Position numbers and translations under genes: made by a program | The notes under the pieces: model-generated | What the model saw: the letters and a program-made list of their open reading frames with translations, nothing else | What the model was told of the DNA's origin: nothing | The model's database searches: none | Origin: Flavobacteriia bacterium | GTDB lineage: Bacteria; Bacteroidota; Bacteroidia; Flavobacteriales_D; Crocinitomicaceae | Length of the DNA: 13,020 bases | NCBI GenBank assembly: GCA_009925805.1 | Contig: RFQF01000045.1 | Span: 1 to 13,020 of the forward strand | Direction of reading: 5' to 3' | Part shown: one piece after another, positions 1 to 7,702 of the stretch | Numbering within the stretch: the stretch's first letter is position 1 | Layout of the letters: each line of letters begins with the position of its first letter

Positions 1-624
1 GAGCGTAATTTTTCCCTGATGGAGACCAAATTCGTATTTGGTGTCCACCAAAATCAATCCTTGCTTGGATGCCATTTCGGTGCCACGTTGGAATAATTTT
101 CGGGTATAATCTTCCATCTCAAGATACCTGGCCTCATCGATAAATCCTTGTTTTAGCAGTTCTTCTCGGGAAATATCCACATCGTGACCTTCATCGGATT
201 TTACTGCGGGAGTAATGATTGGTTCTGTGAAACGGTCGTTCTCGCGCAAACCTTCCGGTAAGGTGACACCGCACAAGCGACGCACCCCGCTGGCATACGT
301 TCTTGCGGCATGACCGGCCATATATCCACGGATAACCATTTCCACACGAATGGGTTCACAGGCTAATCCTACCGTAACGTTTGGATGAGGCGAGGCTAAA
401 AACCAATTCGGAACAAGGTCGGAAGTCTGCATCAAAAAATAAGCGGCCAATTGATTGAGAACTTGCCCTTTATAGGGAATGGGCTTGGGTAAAATATGAT
501 CAAAGGCACTTATTCTGTCGGATGCCACCATGACCAATCTTCCACCGATCAGGGTATGTACGTCGCGTACTTTTCCGCGATAGAAGGCGGTTTGCCCCTC
601 AAATTCAAGCTTATTTATCTCCAT
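1..624 (-). CDS. purC: Phosphoribosylaminoimidazole-succinocarboxamide synthase (SAICAR synthetase), C-terminus cut by window edge
   Basis: This is a cytosolic de novo purine synthesis enzyme that joins CAIR to aspartate using ATP, giving SAICAR. The reading frame starts at an ATG (complement of 622-624) and stays open for 208 codons to base 1, so the C-terminal part lies outside the window. Visible family motifs are RGKVRDVH (residues 16-23), the DRISAFDHIL block (36-45), VEMVIRGYMAGHA near residue 100, and TPAVKSDEGHDVDIS near residue 140. The spacing fits the longer SAICAR synthetase form of about 300 residues (yeast Ade1-like) rather than the short E. coli form, so roughly 100 residues are probably missing. 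The start overlaps the end of phoH by 14 bp, which suggests co-transcription downstream of phoH. Identification is firm; only the end is unknown. Confidence 0.96.
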   Translation of the reverse strand, partial: MEINKLEFEGQTAFYRGKVRDVHTLIGGRLVMVASDRISAFDHILPKPIPYKGQVLNQLAAYFLMQTSDLVPNWFLASPHPNVTVGLACEPIRVEMVIRGYMAGHAARTYASGVRRLCGVTLPEGLRENDRFTEPIITPAVKSDEGHDVDISREELLKQGFIDEARYLEMEDYTRKLFQRGTEMASKQGLILVDTKYEFGLHQGKITL

Positions 625-1597
625 GGTTTTCTTTAGCTTTTTGGTCGAGGATTTCTTGACGTTCAAAAGCATCGATTATTTTTGAAATAATCTTGTGACG
701 AATGATGTCGCTTTTTCCCATTTCAATCACTCCGATTCCCTCAATGTCGCGTAGTATGTGGGTGGCATAGGTCAATCCCGAACGTTGCTTCCGGGGTAAG
801 TCTACTTGGGACATATCGCCGGTAATTACAAATTTGGCAGTCATACCCATGCGCGTCAAGAACATTTTCATTTGCATGATGGTGGTATTTTGTGCCTCAT
901 CAAGAATCACGAAGGCCTTGTCCAGGGTTCGACCGCGCATGAAGGCTAAGGGGGCAATTTCAATGATCCCGTATTGCAGCATTTCAGCCAAACGCTCTGG
1001 CGGAATCATGTCGCGTAAGGCGTCATACAATGGCATAAGGTAGGGATCCAGTTTTTCTTTGAGATCTCCTGGAAGAAATCCCAAGTTTTCACCGGCTTCA
1101 ACGGCGGGTCGCGTGAGTACAATACGTTTTACTTCTTTGTTTTTCAGGGCTTGTACCGCGAGCGCAACGGCCGTGTAGGTTTTACCCGTTCCGGCAGGAC
1201 CAATGCAAAAGACCATATCGTTTTTCCTGACCGCTTCTACCAATTTTTTTTGATTAACCGTTCGGGCTTTAATTTTAACACCGCCATTTCCGTGCACCAA
1301 GGTTTCTGAGCCGTCGTCGTCATGCAATAATTTCTCCCCCTCTTGAAGCATTAGGTTGTCGATATTATTTTCTGTGAGGTGATTAAATTTTTCGAAATGC
1401 CTTATCAGGAGCTGGAGTTTAACTTCGAAAAAATCCAGCAATTCTTCCTCGCCTTTCACCTGAATTCGATGGCCTCTGGCGGTGATGGAAAGTTTTGGGA
1501 AATACGATTTAAGGTGTTTTAAATTTTGATTATTTACGCCAAAGAAAGCGGCGGCATTGATGCCAATCAACTCGATATTCCTGTTACCTATATCCAA
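611..1597 (-). CDS. phoH: PhoH family P-loop ATPase (PhoH/PhoL type), TTG start
   Basis: This is a cytosolic PhoH-family ATPase of 328 residues, a full family length. The nucleotide-binding site is clear: Walker A GPAGTGKT at residues 133-140, Walker B VILDEAQN at 230-237, then ITGD (258-261), and the family's DIIRH motif at 297-301. An N-terminal domain of about 100 residues precedes the ATPase core, as in other Bacteroidota PhoH proteins. The codon directly upstream of 1597 is a stop, and no ATG occurs before residue 83, which is well inside the conserved N-terminal region. I therefore take the TTG at 1597 as the start; the resulting N-terminus aligns from memory with Bacteroidota homologues. 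The family is tied to phosphate starvation and RNA metabolism, but the exact substrate is not settled. It is first in a minus-strand unit with purC and divergent from the SAM hydrolase gene. Confidence 0.94.
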   Translation of the reverse strand: MDIGNRNIELIGINAAAFFGVNNQNLKHLKSYFPKLSITARGHRIQVKGEEELLDFFEVKLQLLIRHFEKFNHLTENNIDNLMLQEGEKLLHDDDGSETLVHGNGGVKIKARTVNQKKLVEAVRKNDMVFCIGPAGTGKTYTAVALAVQALKNKEVKRIVLTRPAVEAGENLGFLPGDLKEKLDPYLMPLYDALRDMIPPERLAEMLQYGIIEIAPLAFMRGRTLDKAFVILDEAQNTTIMQMKMFLTRMGMTAKFVITGDMSQVDLPRKQRSGLTYATHILRDIEGIGVIEMGKSDIIRHKIISKIIDAFERQEILDQKAKENHGDK

Positions 1598-1637
1598 TTA
1601 AAATCCAATTATCAATTACAGTGTCTTAGAAAACCTT

Positions 1638-1645
1638 TAATTTTG
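1638..1645 (+). promoter_or_regulatory. Candidate Bacteroidota -7 box for the SAM hydrolase-gldFG unit
   Basis: TAATTTTG matches the Bacteroidota -7 consensus TAnnTTTG exactly and lies 39 bp before the ATG at 1685, inside the 87-bp divergent gap with phoH. No TTG or TTTG occurs at the usual -33 spacing, so the call rests on one box in AT-rich DNA. Confidence 0.4.
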
Positions 1646-1684
1646 GTAAAATTAGCAAAAACTCAAACATTGGGTTCTTCGAAA

Positions 1685-2560
1685 ATGCAAATCATCACGC
1701 TTACTTCAGATTTGGGGTTGAAAGACTACTACGTTGCCAGCGTGAAGGCTCGATTAATGCAAGAAATTCCAGAGGCCTATTGTGTTGATATTAGTCATCA
1801 AATCAAACCATTCGATAGCTTAGAGGCTGCTTATCAATTGAGGAATTGTTTTTCTGAATTTCCGAAAGGAACCATTCATTTGGTTGGGGTGGATTGTGAA
1901 CCTTTTCTTCCCTACAAATTACAACCCGGTCAAAGCGACAACGTCTTATCGTATCCTTGCATTTTGCTCTTTCAAGAGCATTACATTATTTGTTCCGACA
2001 ACGGTTTTATTGGCGCTTTTCTCGGGTTGGATACGCCTCAAGCATTATATCAATACAAGGCCATTGAAAACCATCCGAGCCACTGGAATTTTATGCTCAA
2101 GTATTGTTTTATCGGACTGGCGAAACAACTCTATAATAACAAGTCGTTGGGGGAATTTTGTGAGTCGGTGACCAAATTCAAACGTGCATTTACGCCGCTC
2201 CCCCAATTTGATGAGCATTCCATCGTGGGAAATGTGATTCACATTGATGCTTTTGGCAACATTGTAACCAACATCTTCAAATCGGATTTTGAGCGCTTTG
2301 GTTTGGATGTTCCTTTTACCATAAGTTACCAAAAACGCAACGATGACATTAATGTCATTTCGAAAGCCTACAACGATGTTGCATTGGGGGACCGTGTTGC
2401 GATATTCAACGAGGCACAGCGTCTGGAGATCGCCATTAACCGCGGAGCGAATGCCGGCAACGGAGGCGCGGATAAACTTTTCGGAATTCGCTTGGGAGAA
2501 ACGGTCAGGGTGACCTTTTTCCCAAGGGGATCCGTACAAAATCTAAGTTCTCTATTATGA
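1685..2560 (+). CDS. SAM hydroxide adenosyltransferase family protein (DUF62/PF01887, chlorinase/fluorinase-like fold)
   Basis: The protein has 291 residues. Family members cleave S-adenosylmethionine; most bacterial ones are thought to use hydroxide and release adenosine and methionine. The N-terminal block TLTSDLGLKDYYVASVKA (residues 5-22) corresponds to the family's TDFG...YVG...KG start. VGVDCE (68-72) lies where other members carry a VDPGVG loop, SDNG (104-107) matches the conserved DNG motif, and the C-terminal domain opens with GNVIHIDAFGNIVTNI (182-197). The frame is open back to 1526, inside phoH, but the conserved domain begins at the ATG at 1685 and the extension has no family features. 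The Arg of the described Asp-Arg-His catalytic triad is not evident after VDCE, so activity is inferred, not shown. Its stop overlaps the next start (ATGA), placing it first in the gldFG unit. Confidence 0.9.
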   Translation: MQIITLTSDLGLKDYYVASVKARLMQEIPEAYCVDISHQIKPFDSLEAAYQLRNCFSEFPKGTIHLVGVDCEPFLPYKLQPGQSDNVLSYPCILLFQEHYIICSDNGFIGAFLGLDTPQALYQYKAIENHPSHWNFMLKYCFIGLAKQLYNNKSLGEFCESVTKFKRAFTPLPQFDEHSIVGNVIHIDAFGNIVTNIFKSDFERFGLDVPFTISYQKRNDDINVISKAYNDVALGDRVAIFNEAQRLEIAINRGANAGNGGADKLFGIRLGETVRVTFFPRGSVQNLSSLL

Positions 2561-2892
2561 TTTTTAGGATCGTTCGTTTGAAATTTCAACCGGAAAAATG
2601 CGCCTCTTTTGAAAAGGCGTTCAGTGAAAAACGGCAGCGAGTGGTGGGATTCTCGGGATGTCATTCGCTGAAATTATTGAAGGAAACCACTAATCCTACC
2701 GTATTTTACACGTTCAGTTGCTGGGAAAACGAAGCGGCGCTGGACAGTTACCGAACATCTGAGGTGTTTCGAGACCTTTGGTCCACCATTAAACCCTGGT
2801 TTGCCGAGAAAGCCCAAGCCTGGTCGATGAACGGTATTTACGAAGGTGAAAATAGCCCTGCCGGGATAAAAGAAATCTATTTCAACCAATAA
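2557..2892 (+). CDS. Antibiotic biosynthesis monooxygenase (ABM) domain protein
   Basis: A small 111-residue protein of the dimeric alpha+beta-barrel ABM superfamily. It begins with a beta strand (MIFRIVRLKF), then a helix with EKAFSEKRQ (19-27), then strand VFYTFSCWENEAALDSY (49-65) and EVFRDLW (69-75). These match the family's W-[x]-ALxxYxxSexFxxxW signature. Such domains are found in heme-degrading, quinone-modifying and many uncharacterised proteins. I see no residue set that points to a particular substrate, so I give no specific function. Its ATG overlaps the stop of the SAM hydrolase gene by 4 bp, and it ends 38 bp before gldF, so it is probably co-transcribed with both. Confidence 0.85.
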   Translation: MIFRIVRLKFQPEKCASFEKAFSEKRQRVVGFSGCHSLKLLKETTNPTVFYTFSCWENEAALDSYRTSEVFRDLWSTIKPWFAEKAQAWSMNGIYEGENSPAGIKEIYFNQ

Positions 2893-2930
2893 AAAAGCTA
2901 ATTTTAACCTCACAAAACCCGCGATAATTC

Positions 2931-3662
2931 ATGTTTGCCCTTTACCTCAAAGAAGTCAGAAGTTTTTTAAACTCCACGGTTGGCTATGTTTTTTTGGTAA
3001 TTTTCTTGATTTCTTGCTGGCTGTTTAATTGGATGTTGGACTCAACCATGAGCTTTTTAAATCGTGGTCAGGCCGATTTAGGGCCTTTCTTCAGTGCCGC
3101 TCCATACGTATTCATGATTTTGATTCCTGCGATTACGATGCGTTCCCTCGCGGAAGAGCGTCGAACAGGCACGCTGGAATTGTTGTTTACCCGCCCGATC
3201 AGCGACTGGGGCATTTTACTTGGAAAATACTTTGCGGGAGTGAGTCTCATGGTTTTGGCGGTATTGCCCACCCTGATTTATTATTTTTCCCTGGTTTATT
3301 TAGGAAAACCCGTTGGCAACATCGATACAGGAGCATCCATTACTTCCTATGTGGGATTGCTTTTATTGGGGGCTTCCTTTGTGGCCATAGGCATTTTTGC
3401 CTCTGCGTTGAGCTCAAGCCAAATCGTTTCGTTTATCATTGCTATTGCGCTATGTTATTTTTTTTACGACGGTTTATCGTTGTTAGGAACCTACGCTCAA
3501 TTCGGAAATCTGGACATTTATTTACAATATCTAACGCTCAATTTTCATTATGACTCCATAAAAAAAGGCGTGGTAGATGCCTCGGATATCGTATTTAATC
3601 TATCGTTCATCGTATTGTTTTTGAACCTATCCCTTTACACCCTAAAATCGTTGAAGAAATGA
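2931..3662 (+). CDS. gldF: Gliding motility-associated ABC transporter permease GldF
   Basis: An inner-membrane ABC-2-type permease of 243 residues. Six hydrophobic segments can be seen at about 17-35, 55-72, 99-121, 140-160, 166-187 and 218-238. Between segments 2 and 3 is the coupling-helix region MRSLAEERRTGTLELLFTRP (70-89), typical of ABC-2 permeases of the GldF/NosY group. In Flavobacterium johnsoniae, GldF works with GldG and the ATPase GldA, and mutants lose gliding; the transported substrate is unknown. No gldA-like gene lies in the window. The gene ends in an ATGA overlap with gldG. A weak -7-like box (TAATTTTA, 2899-2906) lies in the 38-bp gap upstream, but read-through from the preceding gene is likely. 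Confidence 0.94.
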   Translation: MFALYLKEVRSFLNSTVGYVFLVIFLISCWLFNWMLDSTMSFLNRGQADLGPFFSAAPYVFMILIPAITMRSLAEERRTGTLELLFTRPISDWGILLGKYFAGVSLMVLAVLPTLIYYFSLVYLGKPVGNIDTGASITSYVGLLLLGASFVAIGIFASALSSSQIVSFIIAIALCYFFYDGLSLLGTYAQFGNLDIYLQYLTLNFHYDSIKKGVVDASDIVFNLSFIVLFLNLSLYTLKSLKK

Positions 3663-5494
3663 GCTCGCTAAAACGAAGAAATCTCTTTAATGGTGGGTAC
3701 CTCTTAGGGATCATTCTAGTCTTGGTGTTAATCAATGTTATCTTTTCACTGCTCAACCTTTCTTTGGATTTAACAGCAGACCAGCGCTTTTCCTTGGCGG
3801 AAGGAACGAAAAAGTTCTTAGCATCGACGCGCGAACGCGAAAGCCGTATCAGTTTAAAAATTTACCTCGAAGGCGACATGCCCGCTGAAATCCAGTCCTT
3901 TCGCAATGCCATTGAAGACAAGTTAAAGGATTTCAAATCGATTGCGGGAAATAGAATAGAATACGAATTCGTGAATCCCAACGAAGGCCATGCCTCGAAG
4001 AAGGAAGCGTATTTTTTTCTGAAGGGGATTTTTGACAAAGGGATTTTACCCACCAAAGTGGTGTATGTTAAAAATGGCGTCCAGTCGCAATTAATCCTTT
4101 GGGCAGGAGCGGAAATAACGTGTTCTTCCAACGGAGTAATTAAGGAATCGTATGTTCAATTTTTGCCTGGCACGCCAAACGGCGACCCCCTAGAATTGAA
4201 CCGTATACAACCCATTCTCGAAAACGCCTTGAACAATTTGGAATATAATTTACTTTCCGCGATGCGAAAAATCAGCCAAACGGAGAAAAAACGGATTGCT
4301 TTTCTGCAAGGGCATGGCGAATTAAAGCAGCAAGAAACGATGAATGCACGAGCTGTTTTGAGTCCTTATTTTTACCTCACGACCTTAACCTTAGGATCCG
4401 AAGCATCGTATCGAGAACTGAACGACTTAGACGGCATTGTCATAGCGAATCCCACCTTGCCTTTTTCTGATCTTGATTTGTACTTTATCGATCAATTTGT
4501 TATGCACGGGGGACGTTTGATGGTATTCATGAATACCCTGCATCATTCAGAAGATTCGTTGGAGCGCAATTATTTGGACCATACCGTTCGGAGGAATATC
4601 AAATTGGACAAAATGATCTTTGATTATGGGATTCGATTGCATGAAAATTATGTATACGACCGTATATGTGGTTACCGAAAAGTCCAGCTCAAGAATATGA
4701 GCAGTTTAAGTTGGCCTTATTATGTGTTGAGCTCTCCTTCGTTGCATCCGATTACCCGCAATATTGATCCTGTTTACCTCGCCTATCCCAATGAATTGCA
4801 GTTGATCGAGCGACCTGGAGTGAAACTGAGCAAAGTACTCACCAGTTCAAGTAATTCCAACCGCTCTGGAATTGCCCCACAAATCAGCTTGATGGATTTT
4901 CAAGTCTTTGGCGAAAACCCTGCATTCATTGCAAATCCAGAGGATCCCATTAACAAGATCACGCTTGCCGCTATGGCCGAAGGGTCTTTGCCATCGTATT
5001 TTTCAAACCGCGAACTCGCCGATGAAAACGGCAAGTCCATTGAACGATTTTCCGAAATCAACCAGTTGCCCAAAAACTATAGAACCAAAAAAATTCAAAG
5101 TGATGCTTCGGCGAAAGTGTTTGTGGTGGGCAATGGATCCTTTCTTGCCAACGAATACGATTCGGTGTTTCAAGGAGGGGTGTATCAATACCGCCCTTTC
5201 CCTGCATTTCCCTACAATGCGCTAAAATACAGTAAAGTGCCGGATTTAAACGGCAGGCCCTTAATTTTTGGGAATCAAGAATTCATCCAAAATTTAGTGG
5301 ATTATATGCTCGGAGATAATAGTGTCTTGGACATTCGAAGCCGTCAAATTGAAATTCGGCAACTCGATGTTCGAAAAACCCAGGCTGAAGGGAAAATGGT
5401 GCAAATTCTCAACCTCCTTTTACCCCTTGGAATCGTTGGTGCATTAGGCGCCTTGACTTGGGCCATTCGCCGGAGAAAATACCGAAAAGAATGA
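3659..5494 (+). CDS. gldG: Gliding motility-associated ABC transporter substrate-binding/auxiliary protein GldG
   Basis: A 611-residue protein with an N-terminal membrane anchor (about 13-33), a large extracytoplasmic region, and a C-terminal membrane helix (about 584-603) followed by a basic tail RRRKYRKE. Family hallmarks are LDLTADQRFSLAEGTKKFL (36-54), the segment IYLEGDMPAEIQSFRNAIED (68-87), and RIAFLQGHGEL (212-222). This order matches the GldG family (ABC-type auxiliary component, DUF4350/GATase-like middle region). It is thought to assemble with the GldF permease and the GldA ATPase at the inner membrane. Translation is probably coupled at both ends: the start overlaps gldF by 4 bp and the stop overlaps the next gene by 4 bp. 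Presence of gldFG does not prove gliding, since some non-gliding Bacteroidota keep these genes. Confidence 0.94.
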   Translation: MSSLKRRNLFNGGYLLGIILVLVLINVIFSLLNLSLDLTADQRFSLAEGTKKFLASTRERESRISLKIYLEGDMPAEIQSFRNAIEDKLKDFKSIAGNRIEYEFVNPNEGHASKKEAYFFLKGIFDKGILPTKVVYVKNGVQSQLILWAGAEITCSSNGVIKESYVQFLPGTPNGDPLELNRIQPILENALNNLEYNLLSAMRKISQTEKKRIAFLQGHGELKQQETMNARAVLSPYFYLTTLTLGSEASYRELNDLDGIVIANPTLPFSDLDLYFIDQFVMHGGRLMVFMNTLHHSEDSLERNYLDHTVRRNIKLDKMIFDYGIRLHENYVYDRICGYRKVQLKNMSSLSWPYYVLSSPSLHPITRNIDPVYLAYPNELQLIERPGVKLSKVLTSSSNSNRSGIAPQISLMDFQVFGENPAFIANPEDPINKITLAAMAEGSLPSYFSNRELADENGKSIERFSEINQLPKNYRTKKIQSDASAKVFVVGNGSFLANEYDSVFQGGVYQYRPFPAFPYNALKYSKVPDLNGRPLIFGNQEFIQNLVDYMLGDNSVLDIRSRQIEIRQLDVRKTQAEGKMVQILNLLLPLGIVGALGALTWAIRRRKYRKE

Positions 5495-6522
5495 AAAAAA
5501 ACCGCGGCATTGTTCGTATATCCTCATTAATCGTCCTGATCGCAGTATTAGCTTGGACCGCGTCCATACTTTTGAAAAAGAGAGGCAAGTCCGATGGGGC
5601 ATCCTTTGATTTTCGAATAGAAGACACCACGCAAATCAGCTCCATAGAAATTCGCGATGCCTTCGGACAAACCATTACGCTCAGCAAGCAAGGACAAGCT
5701 TGGGTAGATGAAAAAGGCCAATGCGTTTCCGCTCCAAACGTTTCGTTCATCTTAGAAGCAGCCAATTTGATAGAATTTAAAGGATACATTGCCGAAAAAT
5801 CCAAGAAGCATTTTGTTAATCTGATGTCAACCCAACACATTAGGGTCCGCTTTTTTGTGGATGGTTCATGGGTAAAAACCTGGTACATTGGTCCACCTGC
5901 CCAAGACCATTACGGGCAAATTATGCTCTTAGAATCGGAGGAAAACGGGCTAAGTTCTGAGCCGGTAATGATGCGAATTCGAGGATTAAACGGCATAATC
6001 AGTCCTCGATTTTTTGCGGATCGAAAGAAATGGATGTGCACGGGCATCTTTGCCCTTACCCCGGAGCAAATTGCTTCGGTAGAACTGATCAATATGGAAC
6101 ACCCGGAGCTTAGTTTTCAAGTGAAGACCCATGGTCGCGGATTCAAGGTAATATCGCAAGGTAAGGAACTGCCTTTTTTAGACACCGCCAATGTTTACCG
6201 TTACTTGCAAGAATTTCGAAACGTGCATTTTAACACGGCTAATCTAGAGTTATCCAAAACCCAAGTAGATTCCGTGAAACGCAGTGTGGTTTACTGTACA
6301 TTGATGGTAACAACTCAACAAGGAAAAAGCACGAAACTGCGCTTTCATAGAATCAAATCAACCGATCTACAAAGGAATGAGTTGGGGGAATTGGTTCCTT
6401 GGGACATGAACCTCCTTTGGGCGGAATTGCCTTCCGGGGAATTGGTGAAATGCCAATATTTCGTTTTCAACCCCTTGTTCATGGGACATGTATATTTTCC
6501 TGGAATTATGGAAAGAAAGTAA
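5491..6522 (+). CDS. Membrane-anchored DUF4340-like protein downstream of gldG
   Basis: A 343-residue protein with one N-terminal hydrophobic helix (about 10-28) flanked by basic residues, then a long soluble region that should face the periplasm. The segment from residue 39 (DFRIEDTTQISSIEIRDAFG) and another near 189 (TPEQIASVELI) look like two copies of the same strand pattern, I-x-S-[IV]-E-[IL], as in DUF4340 proteins. I chose the ATG at 5491, which overlaps the gldG stop as ATGA; the frame is open further upstream within gldG, but the later start puts the anchor at the very N-terminus. DUF4340 proteins commonly accompany GldG-type ABC transporter auxiliary proteins, so a role as a third envelope component of the GldFG transporter is a reasonable inference. 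No catalytic motif is visible and the exact function is unknown. Confidence 0.8.
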   Translation: MKKNRGIVRISSLIVLIAVLAWTASILLKKRGKSDGASFDFRIEDTTQISSIEIRDAFGQTITLSKQGQAWVDEKGQCVSAPNVSFILEAANLIEFKGYIAEKSKKHFVNLMSTQHIRVRFFVDGSWVKTWYIGPPAQDHYGQIMLLESEENGLSSEPVMMRIRGLNGIISPRFFADRKKWMCTGIFALTPEQIASVELINMEHPELSFQVKTHGRGFKVISQGKELPFLDTANVYRYLQEFRNVHFNTANLELSKTQVDSVKRSVVYCTLMVTTQQGKSTKLRFHRIKSTDLQRNELGELVPWDMNLLWAELPSGELVKCQYFVFNPLFMGHVYFPGIMERK

Positions 6523-6537
6523 TTTCGTCCGTAGGAA

Positions 6538-6571
6538 TTATCAAAGTATTGCTATCTTTGCTCATTGATAA
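6538..6571. repeat. Nested inverted repeats around the dnaN promoter-like box
   Basis: TTATCA (6538-6543) is repeated inverted as TGATAA (6566-6571), and inside it CAAAG (6542-6546) pairs with CTTTG (6556-6560). Both sets flank or include the -7-like box and lie just upstream of the dnaN start. They could be an operator or an mRNA leader hairpin, but short arms in AT-rich DNA can arise by chance. Confidence 0.4.
6553..6560 (+). promoter_or_regulatory. Candidate -7 box of the dnaN promoter
   Basis: TATCTTTG is an exact match to the Bacteroidota -7 consensus TAnnTTTG, in the 56-bp gap between the DUF4340-like gene and dnaN and 18 bp before the dnaN ATG. No TTG is found at the expected -33 distance. 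The position implies a very short leader for dnaN-rlmN transcripts. Confidence 0.55.
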
Positions 6572-6578
6572 CATTACC

Positions 6579-7697
6579 ATGAATTTCGTAACATCCAGTT
6601 CTACCCTACTCCACCATCTACAAAGCATTTCAGGGGCTTTGAGCACGAATACCAAAATACCCATTTTGGATAATTTTTTATTCGAGGTGGAGTCTAATAA
6701 ATTAACCGTAGTTGCCTCGGACTTAGAAACCACGATGATCACCCATTTGGAGGTTCAATCAGAAGGAGATGGTGCCTTAGCTATTCCTGCGAAACTTTTA
6801 TTGGAAGTTTTAAAAAACCTCCCCGATCAGCCTTGTGCCTTTCGGGTAAACATGGATAATTACGCGATCGAAATCAGCTACGATAATGGGAAATCCAAAA
6901 TGGTTGGCTTCAACAGCCAGGACTATCCTAAGCTTCCAACTTCTGAATACAGCAGTTCCATTGACGTATCGGGAGAACTCCTGTCCAGCGCGATTTCAAA
7001 AACGCTTTTTGCAATAGGTACCGATGAAATGCGCCCAACCATGACCGGTGTATTATGCGAATTTTCGCCGGATAACATCACCTTTGTTGCCACCGATGCT
7101 CACAAATTGGTGCGCTATCGTCGAACCGATATTTCAACTACATCCAGTTCATCGTTCATTATTCCAAAAAAGCCGTTGAATCTGTTAAAAGGCAATTTGC
7201 GAGGCGAAGAGCAGGTGCGGATCGAATACAACGCATCCAATGCCACATTTACGTTCAATGACCTCACCCTAGTTTGCCGCCTTATTGAAGGAAAATATCC
7301 AAATTACGAAGCGGTAATTCCAAAAGAAAATCCGAATGTACTAACCGTTGAGCGGAATCAGTTTCACAATTCCATGCGAAGGGTGGCTATTTTTTCGAAT
7401 AAAACCACGCATCAGGTGTTATTAAAAATGGCCGGTGCTGAACTTCAATTATCTGCTGAAGACATGGATTTTTCGAACGAGGCCAATGAGCGTCTTACCT
7501 GCAACTATCATGGAATGGACATGGAAATTGCTTTCAATGCCCGGCCTTTGGTGGAGATGCTTTCCATTCTAGAAACCGAATCCATACAGCTTTCCATGAG
7601 TGAGCCATCACGGCCTGGATTGTTAACACCCTTTGAAAATAAAAACACGAACGAACATATCTTAATGCTCGTAATGCCTGTGATGCTCAATCGATAG
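6579..7697 (+). CDS. dnaN: DNA polymerase III subunit beta (sliding clamp)
   Basis: The 372-residue sliding clamp forms a ring dimer around DNA and tethers the replicative polymerase and other partners. The N-terminal signature of the first clamp domain is present: KIPILDNFLFE (26-36) followed by VVASDLETTM (44-53). The protein ends with the classic clamp C-terminus MLVMPVMLNR, close to the hydrophobic partner-binding pocket. Length and domain layout are normal for Bacteroidota. The frame is open upstream to 6399, within the preceding gene, but the ATG at 6579 gives the conserved N-terminus and follows the promoter-like box. rlmN follows after 5 bp, so the two are likely co-transcribed. Confidence 0.97.
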   Translation: MNFVTSSSTLLHHLQSISGALSTNTKIPILDNFLFEVESNKLTVVASDLETTMITHLEVQSEGDGALAIPAKLLLEVLKNLPDQPCAFRVNMDNYAIEISYDNGKSKMVGFNSQDYPKLPTSEYSSSIDVSGELLSSAISKTLFAIGTDEMRPTMTGVLCEFSPDNITFVATDAHKLVRYRRTDISTTSSSSFIIPKKPLNLLKGNLRGEEQVRIEYNASNATFTFNDLTLVCRLIEGKYPNYEAVIPKENPNVLTVERNQFHNSMRRVAIFSNKTTHQVLLKMAGAELQLSAEDMDFSNEANERLTCNYHGMDMEIAFNARPLVEMLSILETESIQLSMSEPSRPGLLTPFENKNTNEHILMLVMPVMLNR

Positions 7698-7702
7698 GTT
7701 CC

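Noticed and set aside
2045..2539. A 164-codon minus-strand open frame opposite the SAM hydrolase gene
   Set aside because: It is antisense to a well-supported family gene and its product shows no recognisable motif.
3029..3553. A 174-codon open frame on the plus strand inside gldF
   Set aside because: It is a shifted frame of gldF, which has clear membrane segments and family motifs. The shifted product is rich in Cys, His, Arg and Phe and shows no domain.
5409..5888. A 159-codon minus-strand open frame across the gldG/DUF4340-like junction
   Set aside because: It is antisense to two supported genes, with no motif and no promoter-like box facing it.
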